The position numbers and the translations under genes were made by a program. From positions 2,418,001 to 2,482,000 of the forward strand of contig NZ_CP139035.1 of NCBI RefSeq assembly GCF_029854705.2: a stretch of DNA of 64,000 bases, read 5' to 3'. Of the stretch, positions 36,201 to 45,898 are shown piece by piece. This DNA is from Akkermansia sp. N21116. Lineage in GTDB: Bacteria > Verrucomicrobiota > Verrucomicrobiia > Verrucomicrobiales > Akkermansiaceae. How positions within the stretch are numbered: the first letter of the stretch is position 1; every line of letters starts with the position of its first letter. The notes under the pieces were generated by a model. That model saw only the letters and a list, made by a program, of their open reading frames with translations, was not told where the DNA came from and made no database searches.

Positions 36201-39200
36201 ATCGCCAATGACAACATGATCCTCACTCTGAATGGAGGAACGATCGGCATTCTGGATTCGGCATCATCGTGGACATCGCTCAAAAACCTGACCTTCAACG
36301 GCGATATCGCTTTCAATACTTCTCTCTATTCGGCAGCAACGGACGGTTCGCAGGGAACCTATAAGACCGAGAGCGGTACGATCAACCTCAATGGCACATT
36401 GAACCTGCAAGGACACAATCTGACGAAAGTCTCCGATGGAGTCCTCAGTATTGGAGGAGCTTTGACAAGTGCGACTGTGGACGGCGGAACAACCACTCAC
36501 CTCGCAACTTCCGTCATTGACATTCAGGGAGGAAAACTTGTTCTTGCCGGCAACAACACCGTATTCAACGGCAAGATCACGGGTGACGCCACTTTGGAAA
36601 CCACTGCCAATATCACCCTTGGGGGAGTTGCCAGCGATGTCGCACACGTCGTCGTGAAATCAGGAGCCTTGAATTTGACCAATACGGGAGTTGCCGCCAA
36701 TTCCAGCGTCACCCTCGGCAATGAGCTCGAAATTCTCTCTGGAGGAACATTGGGAATCACGCTCAATTCTTCGGGATCTAGTACCAATCTATTCGACACG
36801 GTCCTGACTCTCAATGAAGGCGGCACAATCAGCATGGGCGACGGCAATGTCCGTTACAACCAAGGGCTTACAGTCGTACAATCAGCAACAGAGGGTGACC
36901 AGGCCCTCATTATGACAACCAATTGGAACAAACGCCTCACCGTGTCTCAGCTGGATGGACAAGGGGCTCTCCAAATCAAGCGGTCGGCAGGTCCCAACGG
37001 TTATGGTCCTACGGAATTTGTCATCGAGGGAGCCAACAACGATGAGTCCAAACGATTCACAGGAACCTTGTCTGTCACCAATGCAGACGCTGATGACGAT
37101 GGAACGTTTGAAAGCAAAAAAGTCTATTTTATCCTGAACAACCAATATGCTGCCCAAAACGCCCTCGTTTCCATTGACCACGGTTCCGTACAATTCCAGC
37201 TTGGCGTAGAAAATGTGGACATTGCCGGGCTTTCCGGAGCAGCGACCAGAGCAAGCATAAACCGTGCTTCCAATAATTCCTCCCCAAGTACGCTTAACAT
37301 TACTTACAATGGAACTTCTGCCCTCACTTTTGCCGGTTCGATCGGAGAGGGCGTTAGCATTTCCAAACTGGGAACAGGCACGCAAATCTTCACGGGCGAC
37401 ATGACGGCGTTCAACGGTACATGGACTGCCGGGCAAGGAATACTGGATATAAGCAGTGCCGGCAATGTTGGAACGGCAGCAACATCCTACAAACTGGCAG
37501 GAGGGACGCTTCAAGTGGGAACCATCAATCTCGGTAGTGGCTCCCAACTGACCACAACAGCCGCTTCTGCCGGTAGTATCGCGGGAAATCTAACACTGAA
37601 CGGCGGCTCCGTTTCCGTCTTAACCGATGATTCAGCGCCCCAGTATGTCATCACGGGAGATTTAACTCTCGGAGAAGGGGAAGGAACCAAAGTCGTCTTG
37701 GATCTGAGCGCTCTTTTATCTCTTGAATCAAACGAAACTCCCTACGTCTACAAGTTATTCCAGAGTAGCAATGCCCCGGTCGAGTTGAACTCGGACAATG
37801 TATCGACCATCGGTATGATGGTTGATGCAATGTCTCGTGATTCACTCTCTTTCGGACAAGACACAACAGGAGGTAATTTTGTAACGCTGACGTTTTACAA
37901 AGCAACACCAGTCACGCTGACATGGAACGGGGATTCCGACAGCAATACATGGCAGACGAAGGGCAACCAGACTCCCTGGATTGCCGAAGGAAGCGACGAC
38001 AATCAGTTCTACAGCAACGACAAAGTCGTCTTTACCGATGCTGCCGCCGAGAAAACGGTATCGATCGTAGGAACGGTCAAGCCCCGTTCCATGGAAGTAA
38101 CGGGAGGGGACTATACCTTCAATGCCGGGACGAACGGAACCATTTCCGGGAGCGGTTCCCTGTCGCTAACGGGCGGAAGCCTGACGATGAATCTGGCCAA
38201 TACCGGATGGAACGGAGCCATTTCCGTCGGATCCGCCAAACTGGTTGCCAATACGGCCGGTGCCCTGGGAACGGGGACGCTGACCCTGAATGACGGTTCT
38301 ACCCTGGGTTTTGTTTCCGAAGGGCTGGATTCCCTGACTTCGATCAATATTGCCGACAGTGCCACGGCAACTCTTCTGTGGTCTGGCGACCAGGGGACGC
38401 TGAATAACCGGTTTACGCTGGGAAGCAATTCCATCCTCAAAGTCGATGCCGGAACTACGGCCGCGGCAGGGTCGTTGACCCAGGCGCTTGGTACCGGTCA
38501 GACGCTTCAGTTCAAGGGTGACTTTACAGGGGCTACGCTTGCCGTGACCGGCAGCGGCCTTCTGGAATTGCTGGACAGCACCAAAGCTGCAACGGATCTT
38601 CGAAACGGAGTCAGTTACAAGGTCGGCAGCAATGCCGCGTTAACACTGACAGGAAACGGGGATTACAACAGCGGTTCATTGAGCGGGACTGGGACTTTGA
38701 ACATGGTGGTCAACGGATCGAATTTGTTCATTTCTTCTCTGGGACACGATTTCTCCGGTACACTAAATATCGCAGGTACGGGGAACAACTATCTCATTTT
38801 CGGGACTAATGCTTCGACGGCTGCCGGAGAACATTCCCTGTTTACGGGAACGCCGGACCTGGTTATGGATGAAGGGGCTAAAGTGATCATCAACCGGCTT
38901 TTCACGGGGGCGACCCTGGCGGAAGCCAAAACGAATGCCTTGACTGTCGGCAATCTTTCCGGGGCCGGAGAATTCCGAGGCGATTATGGGACTCCTGAAA
39001 CCGACCGGGCTTCCCAGCGTTTCCTTTCCGTGACACAGACGCGGGATGAAATCTACTCTGGCATTTTCATGACGGCATCATCCGGCCGCGATATCGGCCT
39101 GTTGAAGAACGGCAGCGGGACATTGACTCTGAGCGGAGCCAATACGTCACAGGCGGATCTGGACATCAACGCCGGCGGCATCATCCTGTCGGGTGCCGGC

Positions 39201-42200
39201 GTCTGGAAGGGCGCCATCAACCTGACGGCTGCCGGCTCTACTCTGACTTACGCCAATACCTCCGACATCACGCAGGGAACGGCGGTCACCGCCGCCGCCG
39301 GTTCGTCCATCAACTTCACGGGCGGACAGACCTACACCCTCTCCAACGAATCGAATGCCATTGCCGGCAGCGTCTCGGTCGGAAAGGCCGGAGACGCGAC
39401 AGGCACGAAACTCGTCCTTTCCGGAGGATTCGGTGCCGGTTCCATCTCCCTGGCAACCGATCAGGATGCCCTGGAACTTTCCGGCGCCGACAAGGAACTC
39501 TCCGGCGAACTCTCCGGCAACGGTTCCCTGAGCGTTACAGGAGGCACCCAGACGCTTTCTTATGCCAATTCCGCCTTTATCGGCGCCGTCTCGGTCTCGG
39601 GCGGCACGCTGCGCGCCGGGTCGAACACGGCCCTGGGGAACAGCGACATTGACGTGTCGGGCACCGGCGCCTTGGACGTCAACGGAAAAACCCTCGCCAA
39701 CAAAGTCGTCCTCACAGGCGGTTCCCTGGCGGGCGGCAACGCGTCGTCCATCGGCGACCTCTCCGTCAACGTGGCCGGAGCAGCTTCCGCCAGCGTGAAA
39801 ACCACGTCCCTGACCGGAGCCCTGAGCGTCGACAACCTCTCCCTCTCCTCCTACAACACCTTCGCCGCGAGCGACAACCTGATCGTCCGCAGCACGATGA
39901 CGCTGGGCAGGGGCGCCCGGGCCACCGTGGCGGGCAACCTGGCTCTCGGCGGCTCGCTGCGACTGGACAGCCTGATTACGTCCCCGTCCACGGCCTCGCT
40001 GGCCATCACCGGCACGCTGACGTCGACGGCCTCTTCCGGGAACCTCACCATCGACGTTTCCCGCACCTACCTCTCGCAGCTCACCACGGGCAATTACACC
40101 CTCGCCACCTATGCCACCCAGGGCAGCCTGACGCCGGAGCAGATCCTCGCCGGCAACGCCTACGCGGACGACAGCTCCGTCATGAACTGGAACGACGTTT
40201 CCAACGTCTACTCCTTCAAGCTGGACACCGCCTCGTCCGGCGGCATGACGACCCTCGCCCTCGTCGCCTTCGTCGATACGGACAAAGCCTGGGTATGGGA
40301 TGGTGCCTCCGTCGCCACATGGGATCCGTCTGCCTCCAACTGGATTCCCGTTTCCGGGGATACGAGCGGCACCAACACAGGCAAGGTCGTTTACTTCGGC
40401 TCCCCCTCCATCGGAGAAACCGACCGGACCGTCAACGTAGACGGCGAAGGAGTTGCCCCCATCTTCATGATGGTAGACACCAATACGACCTACACCTTCA
40501 CGGGAGACGGTTCGATTGCCACGGACGAACTTGCCATGACCGGCATCGGTACGACCGTCCTCGAGAATGCCAAGGCCGATGGGGCGTCCAATGCCATCAA
40601 GCGCATTTCCCTGCAGAAGGGTACCGTCAAAGTCACGTCGGATGCCGCCATGGGCACGCCGGAAAGCATCTCCTTTGAAGGAGGCGTCCTGGAATACGGA
40701 ACCTCCGGCCTCGCCGACGTCTCCGCCGCCATGAGCGTCAAGGACGGCTCCGGCCTCAACCTGGCCGTCTCCGAAGGGGCTTCGGCCACCGTCGGAAAAC
40801 TTTCCGCCGACCTCGCCTCCGACACCTCCCTCGTCCTCAACAAGTACGGAGCCGGGGAACTCGTCCTCGACCAGGACTTCGCCGGCACGGCCAACGTCAC
40901 CGGACTCTACGATCTCGCCGACACGGTCAACGTCGCCCGCGACGACAATGACGCCGGCACGCTGACCCTCACCGACGGACACACCTACGGCGCCGTCAAC
41001 GTCGGCTCCGCCCACACCCTCCGCATCGCCGACGATGCGGAAGTAACGGTGAACTCCATGATCGGCGGCATCGCCGACGAAACCGGCTCCACCGGCTACG
41101 GCACGGTTTCCATCGGATCCGGAGCCGTCCTCGCCATCGGCACGGCCGGAACGCTCTCCACGGCCCTGGAACTGGGCAACGGCTCGGGCCTCGTCCTTGC
41201 CGACGGAGGAGAAGGTTCCCCCAACACCCTGGCCGGAGCCATCACCCTCTCGACCGAAGGCGACGGACAGGCCCGCGTCACCGGCGGAGGTACCGTCCTG
41301 CTGGCCGGAACGATCGCCTCGTCCGACATTGCCGGCAACACCTCGGCCCTGACCCTCGAAAACGCCTCCTTCGACGCCTCCGGAGCCTCCTTCGCCGACA
41401 CGGTCAACCTCACCCTCGGCACCGCCGACGCATCCGGCACCGCCACCCTCTTCGACCTCGGAAGCGACGCCTCCAAGGCCATCGCCCTGGCCGGACTCAA
41501 CGTCCTCTCCGATGCCGCCGTCAAAGGCATCGCCGGGCAGACCCTCAGCTTCGGCTCCGGCTCGCTGGCAGGCACCCTCGACGGCGACTTCACCGTCCGT
41601 CTCACGGGAGGAGCCGACGGCGCCGGCAGCGTCTCCCTCGACGTGACCGACACCGCCGACCTGGGCGGCGTCCTCTTCTCCGTCGCCGGAGGCACGTTCG
41701 GACTCAACGGCCTGGCCGGAACCAACTCCATCGCCATCTCCGGGGGCAGCCTCACCGGCGCCTCCAACTGGACCGGACGCGTCAGCGCCGACACCACCTC
41801 GCAGTACGGCGACATCGACCTGGGCGGCCTCACGGCCTCCTCCCTCAAGGAAGCCACCCTCGCCTCCGGCTACGTCGTCAACGGCATCGGACAGGGAGCC
41901 GTCTCCCTCGACACCGCCGACATCGGACTCGGAGTCGCCAACACCATCTTCCGCCACGGTTCCACCGGAGCCACGGAAGGCGCCGGCGCCACCGTCCTCA
42001 ACTTCGGGGAAGGAACCCCGGACGCCAACTCCGTCACCATGGCCGGGGACTCCGTCATGGTCCTGCGCTCCGACGACGAACTCAGCCAGTACTTCCTCGA
42101 CAAGCTCGCCATCATGTACGGCAAGGACGAACTCCTGCCCGACTACGCCGAACCCGAAGAAGCCTCCAACACCATCAGCCTCACCCTCACCAACGGCGCC

Positions 42201-44906
42201 CTCAACCTCACCGCCGGACAGATCAAATTCGATCCCCTCCTGCGCACCTGGGGGCTGAAACTCGAGTCCGTCGACTCCGCCTCCGGCTCCATCGTCGTCA
42301 GCGGCAACCTCTCCGTCTGGCAGGCCTCCAAGGAAGGTAACATCACCGGGTACGACGACCTCGTCGACTACCGCGCCGTCTACGTCAACAGGGACATGAG
42401 CATCACCCTGCCCGGCAGCGACTCGGAACCCCTCACCGTCAAATACCTCAGCGGACAGAAGGGAACCACCCTCGCCATCGACAGCGACGGGACGGGCACC
42501 GCCCGCGTCCGCTTCTACAACGACCGTGACAAGGACGGGGAACTCGTCGACTCCGTCCTCGCCGGCAACCTCACCGCCGGGGAACACACCGCCCTCTCCA
42601 AGACCGGGGAAGCCACCCTCACCATCGGGGGCACCGCCACCCTCGGCGGCAGCCTCACCGTCGAAGAAGGCGGCATCGCCCTGACCCGTGTCGGAGCCGC
42701 CCACTCCATCGCCTCCCTCACCGTCGGCGACGGAGACGCGCAAGCCGCCACCTTCACCCTCTCCGGACAGGGAGCCTCGGCCGCCGTCGGCACCCTTGCT
42801 GTCGGCCGGGACGGCACCCTCGCCCTCACCGGCTCCAAGTCCGTCCTCGAAGCAGGCACCCTGGACGAAGCCTCCGGCTCCATCCTCCTGGGCGGAGACT
42901 CCACCCTGAAACTCGCCTCCGGCGCCGCCATCGCCGGCACCGTCAAGGCCCTCGGCGGCGCGGCGGGATCGGGCACCCTCGAACTCGGGGCGGGCACCAC
43001 CACCCTCACCGCCGCGGGAGCCCTCGACGGCATCGCCCTGGTCACCGGGGAATCCACCCGCCTCATCCTCGACACCCCGGACACCTCCGCCACCCTCACC
43101 GCCTGGAACGGCCTGGGCACCCTCGCCGGAGAAGGAAACCTCACCCTCACCGGGAAAGCCTCCTACGCCGGCACCCTCGCCGACTTCGGCGGCACCCTCG
43201 CCGCCTCCGGCAGGGACGCCTCCCTCACCCTCGCGGGCACCGGCAGCAAGGCGGCCGCCCTCGCCGCCTCCGGAGGGGGCTCCCTCACCCTCGACTACAC
43301 CTCCGGGGACGCCACCTACTCCGGCCTCACCCTCACGGGCGGCTCCACGGCCACCCTCATCGCTGGCAACGGGGACGGGACCAACAACACCCTCACCCTG
43401 CGCCGGGGAGGCACCGTCAGCGGAGACTCCACCCTCGGCTTCATCCTCAACACCGAAGCCTCCGGCAGCCTCTCCTCCACGAGCCCCCTCGTCACCACCG
43501 GAGGCAGGGAAACCCTCGACATCGCCGAGGGAGCCACCGTCCGCCTCGCGGCCGGAGACGGCCAGGAAGTCATCCACGGCACCATGCCCCTGCAAATCGC
43601 CCTGGCCTCCAAAGTCAGCCAGCAGGGAGGCATCAACCTCGTCTTCGACGAACTCTTCGGCAAATACTTCGACCCGTCGCAGTCCCGCGTCGAAACCGTC
43701 GAGGGCACCATGATCCTCACCACCGCCGCCAACCGCAACGGCTTCTACGTCCACCAGGCGCAGAGCGAGACGGCCCGCAGCGGCGGAGCCCTCATGGACA
43801 ACGCCCTGGTCACCGTCAACCCGCAGACCACCGACAGGGACAGCACCCTCGCCGCCCTCCTCAACGCCGTGGACGCCTCCATCAAGGCCCACGACCGTGC
43901 CGGAGCCAGCCGCACCATGGCCGCCGCCGCGGGCAGCACGGTAACGAGCCTCCTGGGCTCGCTGCAGGCCGACTACCGCTACCAGCAGACCCTGGTGCGC
44001 AACCGGATGACCACCATGGGGCTGCCCGACGGGTACAGCTACGAAGGAGACCTCCCCCTGTGGAACACCTGGCTGCAGGCCACCGGCACCTACAACCGCC
44101 TCAACACCGACGGGGACGAAGCGGGCTACCAGTACAACACCTGGGGAGGCACCTTCGGGGTCGACGCCAACCTCAGCAGCAAATTCACCGCGGGGCTCGC
44201 CATGACGGCGAGCTACGGGAAACTCACCTCGACGGCGGCCGACTCCCTCAGCGGAGACATGGAAGTCTACTACGTGAACCTCTTCGGTCGCTACCAGAGC
44301 GGCAAGTGGGGGCACAACGTCATCCTGACGGCGGGGTGGAGCCAGAGCGACATCGACCGCACCGTCCCCTGCGGCTCGGGCAGCTACACCGGCCACGGCA
44401 CGCCCGGGGGGCAGGTGTGGGGAGCGATGTACGAAGGCACCTACGACATCAGTCTCAACGAAGAGAACAGCGCGATCCTCCAGCCCCTCGTCAACGTCTC
44501 CATCCTCAAGAGCAGCGTGGACGACTACACGGAAGAGGGTGCGGGCAGCGCGGGACTCCGCGCCGGCGGCATGGACGCCACGACGGGCACCGTCTCGGCG
44601 GGAGTGCGCTGGATGGGCCTGACGGGAGGCAACCTGTTCGGTCGCGAATCCCTGGCGGAAGTGCGGGCGCAGGTGTCGCAGGACTTCGGAGACACGCGGA
44701 ACGAAGCGCAGGTGGGCTTCGTGGGCGTGCCCGGCTTCAGCCGTGGAGTGAAGGGGAGCAAGGCGGGGACGACGGGCCTGCAATTCGGTGCGGGACTGAG
44801 CATCCCGACCGGGGACCAGGGCACGATCTTTGTGGAAGCCAACGCGGACCTGCGGAGCCGGATGACCTCGGCCAACGGGAGCATAGGCTACCGGTACAAC
44901 TTCTGA
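33210..44906 (+). CDS. Giant autotransporter adhesin-like protein (3,898 residues)
   Basis: A surface protein secreted by the type V pathway. The long signal region MRLRLPSLLRTALLSCLSMVTT... probably ends at ESHA/DTWS, about residue 46. The passenger is Gly/Ser/Thr/Asn-rich beta-helix sequence with autotransporter-associated strand repeats such as LLKNGSGTLTLSGANTS and VSGGTLRAGSNTALGNSDIDVSGTG. Two WNG-type module starts occur near residues 1,568 (TLTWNGDSDSNTW) and 2,360 (KAWVWDGASVATW). The linker and barrel begin near 3,518 and 3,615 (PLWNTWLQATGTYNRL), and the protein ends SIGYRYNF with the terminal Phe expected for BAM recognition. Composition changes inside the gene: one sampled line at 33481 is 47% GC and one at 43081 is 70%; the shift starts near 39.1 kb. 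The ligand is unknown. No enzyme domain is seen. Confidence 0.93.
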   Translation: MRLRLPSLLRTALLSCLSMVTTLSSGTIAAGSTFVLALAAISESHADTWSPNGITYTKLTTGTSGRGAIDAPATEAGNTIINYTNGGNCGSSLNWEGKDIRLTTETWNSGNPDDPFQNSTNNNQIFNTLTNSATSALIKNVGMTVNGKITANSLWMSSGRYNLLNEDNLAVKTLYLVGGQLWLTGSGSVSADVSLMIGSSTWAESNETAQCSLRLENGTSVKGTVTLVEDALISVHSPGITGTIAGDLTVAGHALTKKGDGTLVLNNIADSTIPSLTVNGTLQFKNLAADTSGKTFTNISLKNNSTLSFFNNASGAITQTVQTLTLDGNATLITANAAGNWDIASLNGTDKTLTLQDSHAGTSEGTTSCYILKGGTFSGNLSVKQTDAGEKSNMLVGVTNESLLAHTVVNLAQKSSSNGFSVLALGNDTVQLAGLNGVAGTAIVAYGNFSNLSTLNDKSVLMAGDQSRTLEITGDGTYDYQGALGSKLNITMTGTGTQTFSGDMSAFNGNITLSSGTLNLQGTVAAGGMQLNGTFSGGTLGIGTDVLYSAQMSSANLTVQMLDKGKLLLEGGSSFTLGNTVASGLSTISLTGGGTLDLGNFSVAASGGLLNIDLGSANIDSLNLFAKGTTLGTLQSVLSVTSGEQNYMANGYNDNKVTFSLLSLLEDSSITTADQSYYRNGGSLTLQTYPTYAMGTLNINGGTDTTDEIILNGAALTPGTLNLLTERPFAIKDGDTPGNFSVDTLSFINDTTLTLGTKSSVGNITGNGSLVLQKQASISGNVSGTIDLSVATEDVVTLSKGTMTFRNFSLIAEGTLKLDEGSKVAFEMDSYNPSLGNVNFQLDGKSDIAFKRINFGGGSGKSTLNLTSGENSFGSMTLEQLTCANTTNTVINVGARTALNITGERVTDSYANFVNSVTCLLTHWNSTAVINISGTFNLLNAAGFSIVNPNSGRPVINVSEGGVINLKKLALSTRDGGSESAELVLSTGALLNIGTDGIANDNMILTLNGGTIGILDSASSWTSLKNLTFNGDIAFNTSLYSAATDGSQGTYKTESGTINLNGTLNLQGHNLTKVSDGVLSIGGALTSATVDGGTTTHLATSVIDIQGGKLVLAGNNTVFNGKITGDATLETTANITLGGVASDVAHVVVKSGALNLTNTGVAANSSVTLGNELEILSGGTLGITLNSSGSSTNLFDTVLTLNEGGTISMGDGNVRYNQGLTVVQSATEGDQALIMTTNWNKRLTVSQLDGQGALQIKRSAGPNGYGPTEFVIEGANNDESKRFTGTLSVTNADADDDGTFESKKVYFILNNQYAAQNALVSIDHGSVQFQLGVENVDIAGLSGAATRASINRASNNSSPSTLNITYNGTSALTFAGSIGEGVSISKLGTGTQIFTGDMTAFNGTWTAGQGILDISSAGNVGTAATSYKLAGGTLQVGTINLGSGSQLTTTAASAGSIAGNLTLNGGSVSVLTDDSAPQYVITGDLTLGEGEGTKVVLDLSALLSLESNETPYVYKLFQSSNAPVELNSDNVSTIGMMVDAMSRDSLSFGQDTTGGNFVTLTFYKATPVTLTWNGDSDSNTWQTKGNQTPWIAEGSDDNQFYSNDKVVFTDAAAEKTVSIVGTVKPRSMEVTGGDYTFNAGTNGTISGSGSLSLTGGSLTMNLANTGWNGAISVGSAKLVANTAGALGTGTLTLNDGSTLGFVSEGLDSLTSINIADSATATLLWSGDQGTLNNRFTLGSNSILKVDAGTTAAAGSLTQALGTGQTLQFKGDFTGATLAVTGSGLLELLDSTKAATDLRNGVSYKVGSNAALTLTGNGDYNSGSLSGTGTLNMVVNGSNLFISSLGHDFSGTLNIAGTGNNYLIFGTNASTAAGEHSLFTGTPDLVMDEGAKVIINRLFTGATLAEAKTNALTVGNLSGAGEFRGDYGTPETDRASQRFLSVTQTRDEIYSGIFMTASSGRDIGLLKNGSGTLTLSGANTSQADLDINAGGIILSGAGVWKGAINLTAAGSTLTYANTSDITQGTAVTAAAGSSINFTGGQTYTLSNESNAIAGSVSVGKAGDATGTKLVLSGGFGAGSISLATDQDALELSGADKELSGELSGNGSLSVTGGTQTLSYANSAFIGAVSVSGGTLRAGSNTALGNSDIDVSGTGALDVNGKTLANKVVLTGGSLAGGNASSIGDLSVNVAGAASASVKTTSLTGALSVDNLSLSSYNTFAASDNLIVRSTMTLGRGARATVAGNLALGGSLRLDSLITSPSTASLAITGTLTSTASSGNLTIDVSRTYLSQLTTGNYTLATYATQGSLTPEQILAGNAYADDSSVMNWNDVSNVYSFKLDTASSGGMTTLALVAFVDTDKAWVWDGASVATWDPSASNWIPVSGDTSGTNTGKVVYFGSPSIGETDRTVNVDGEGVAPIFMMVDTNTTYTFTGDGSIATDELAMTGIGTTVLENAKADGASNAIKRISLQKGTVKVTSDAAMGTPESISFEGGVLEYGTSGLADVSAAMSVKDGSGLNLAVSEGASATVGKLSADLASDTSLVLNKYGAGELVLDQDFAGTANVTGLYDLADTVNVARDDNDAGTLTLTDGHTYGAVNVGSAHTLRIADDAEVTVNSMIGGIADETGSTGYGTVSIGSGAVLAIGTAGTLSTALELGNGSGLVLADGGEGSPNTLAGAITLSTEGDGQARVTGGGTVLLAGTIASSDIAGNTSALTLENASFDASGASFADTVNLTLGTADASGTATLFDLGSDASKAIALAGLNVLSDAAVKGIAGQTLSFGSGSLAGTLDGDFTVRLTGGADGAGSVSLDVTDTADLGGVLFSVAGGTFGLNGLAGTNSIAISGGSLTGASNWTGRVSADTTSQYGDIDLGGLTASSLKEATLASGYVVNGIGQGAVSLDTADIGLGVANTIFRHGSTGATEGAGATVLNFGEGTPDANSVTMAGDSVMVLRSDDELSQYFLDKLAIMYGKDELLPDYAEPEEASNTISLTLTNGALNLTAGQIKFDPLLRTWGLKLESVDSASGSIVVSGNLSVWQASKEGNITGYDDLVDYRAVYVNRDMSITLPGSDSEPLTVKYLSGQKGTTLAIDSDGTGTARVRFYNDRDKDGELVDSVLAGNLTAGEHTALSKTGEATLTIGGTATLGGSLTVEEGGIALTRVGAAHSIASLTVGDGDAQAATFTLSGQGASAAVGTLAVGRDGTLALTGSKSVLEAGTLDEASGSILLGGDSTLKLASGAAIAGTVKALGGAAGSGTLELGAGTTTLTAAGALDGIALVTGESTRLILDTPDTSATLTAWNGLGTLAGEGNLTLTGKASYAGTLADFGGTLAASGRDASLTLAGTGSKAAALAASGGGSLTLDYTSGDATYSGLTLTGGSTATLIAGNGDGTNNTLTLRRGGTVSGDSTLGFILNTEASGSLSSTSPLVTTGGRETLDIAEGATVRLAAGDGQEVIHGTMPLQIALASKVSQQGGINLVFDELFGKYFDPSQSRVETVEGTMILTTAANRNGFYVHQAQSETARSGGALMDNALVTVNPQTTDRDSTLAALLNAVDASIKAHDRAGASRTMAAAAGSTVTSLLGSLQADYRYQQTLVRNRMTTMGLPDGYSYEGDLPLWNTWLQATGTYNRLNTDGDEAGYQYNTWGGTFGVDANLSSKFTAGLAMTASYGKLTSTAADSLSGDMEVYYVNLFGRYQSGKWGHNVILTAGWSQSDIDRTVPCGSGSYTGHGTPGGQVWGAMYEGTYDISLNEENSAILQPLVNVSILKSSVDDYTEEGAGSAGLRAGGMDATTGTVSAGVRWMGLTGGNLFGRESLAEVRAQVSQDFGDTRNEAQVGFVGVPGFSRGVKGSKAGTTGLQFGAGLSIPTGDQGTIFVEANADLRSRMTSANGSIGYRYNF

Positions 44907-44940
44907 TAGGAACAGAAGACGCAATAAAAGAGAAACACAG

Positions 44941-44980
44941 CAAGGGCGGTTCTTCCACACGCAAGGAGGAACCGCCCTTG
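44941..44980. terminator. Bidirectional-type terminator hairpin between the giant autotransporter and the ABC operon
   Basis: A perfect 12-bp stem, CAAGGGCGGTTC / GAACCGCCCTTG, plus inner TTCC/GGAG pairing lies 35 bp after the autotransporter stop. The minus side is followed by a T-rich stretch (TGTTTCTCTTTTA), so it may mainly serve the convergent ABC operon. The following 110 bp hold nothing recognisable. Confidence 0.75.
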
Positions 44981-45091
44981 TCATGCATAGATCAAACAGA
45001 AAAGGGACATTATTTTTCCTACCCCGGGAAGCGGAACCAATCGATAGTTCTCCTCCCTATCCCTCCTCGCCCTCTTGTCACTCCGGAAGAT

Positions 45092-45865
45092 TCAGGAAGA
45101 AATACGGCCAGTACCCCAGCGTTTGTGAAGGAAACGTTCGATGGGAGAAAACAGGATTTTATCCGCAAGCAATCCAATAACAACAATTGTCAGCATAATG
45201 GCGATCACCTGGTCCATGCTCATCAGTTCGCGACCATAGTGCAGGAGTTGCCCAAGGCCGAATCCGGTCAGGATCGCCACGTAAATTTCAGCCGCCATCA
45301 GGGAACGCCAGGCAAAAGCCCAGCCCTGTTTCATGCCACTGACGACAAAGGGGGCTGCGGCCGGAAGAGTTACATACAACAACGTATGAAACGGACCGGA
45401 TCCCATCGTTCTGGCCGCACGGGAATAAATAGGGGGAACGTTACGCAACCCATTGTCCGTGGAAAGGATTACCGACCAAAGCGTACCCATGATCACAACG
45501 AAAAGCATCGCCGACTCCGTCTGTCCGAACCACAAACAGGCCAGCGGTACCCAGCAAACGCTTGGGAGAGCCTGAAGCCCGAGAGCCAGGACTCCTACCG
45601 TATCATTTACAAACCAAAACCTGGAAGCCAGCATCCCCAGGGGAATGCCGATCACCAGTCCGATGGCATACCCGATGACCAAACGCTTCATGGTAATCAG
45701 TATCGCTCCTCCGAGTGTCCCGTCCAGCAGCGAGTTGTACAAATACTTTCCGACAGACACAGGGGATGGGAACAAGACATCCGACCAAATGCCGCTCGAA
45801 GCCAGTACCTGCCACAAAGCAATCAGGCACAGGAAGAAAAGAATCGTGATAATATGGTGTTTCAT
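45092..45865 (-). CDS. ABC importer permease, SsuC/TauC family
   Basis: An inner-membrane permease of 257 residues for a sulfonate/nitrate/taurine-type importer. Hydrophobic spans are visible from the start (IITILFFLCLIALWQVLASSGIW) through about six segments. The cytoplasmic EAA loop is YSRAARTMGSGPFHTLLYVTLPAAAPFVVSGMKQGWAFAWRSLMAAEIYV, characteristic of the family. It is the last gene of a three-gene operon, 33 bp behind the ATPase. The substrate cannot be assigned. Confidence 0.9.
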   Translation of the reverse strand: MKHHIITILFFLCLIALWQVLASSGIWSDVLFPSPVSVGKYLYNSLLDGTLGGAILITMKRLVIGYAIGLVIGIPLGMLASRFWFVNDTVGVLALGLQALPSVCWVPLACLWFGQTESAMLFVVIMGTLWSVILSTDNGLRNVPPIYSRAARTMGSGPFHTLLYVTLPAAAPFVVSGMKQGWAFAWRSLMAAEIYVAILTGFGLGQLLHYGRELMSMDQVIAIMLTIVVIGLLADKILFSPIERFLHKRWGTGRISS

Positions 45866-45898
45866 TCTTAAAAATCATCAAGTTTTTTCCCGAGCGGG

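Noticed and set aside
39147-44984. A 1,945-codon open frame on the strand opposite the giant autotransporter
   Set aside because: It covers exactly the GC-rich part of that gene, where GC-rich codons remove stop codons from the opposite strand. Its translation is Gly/Val/Asp/Glu-rich with no domain, and the plus-strand gene has signal peptide, repeats and barrel.
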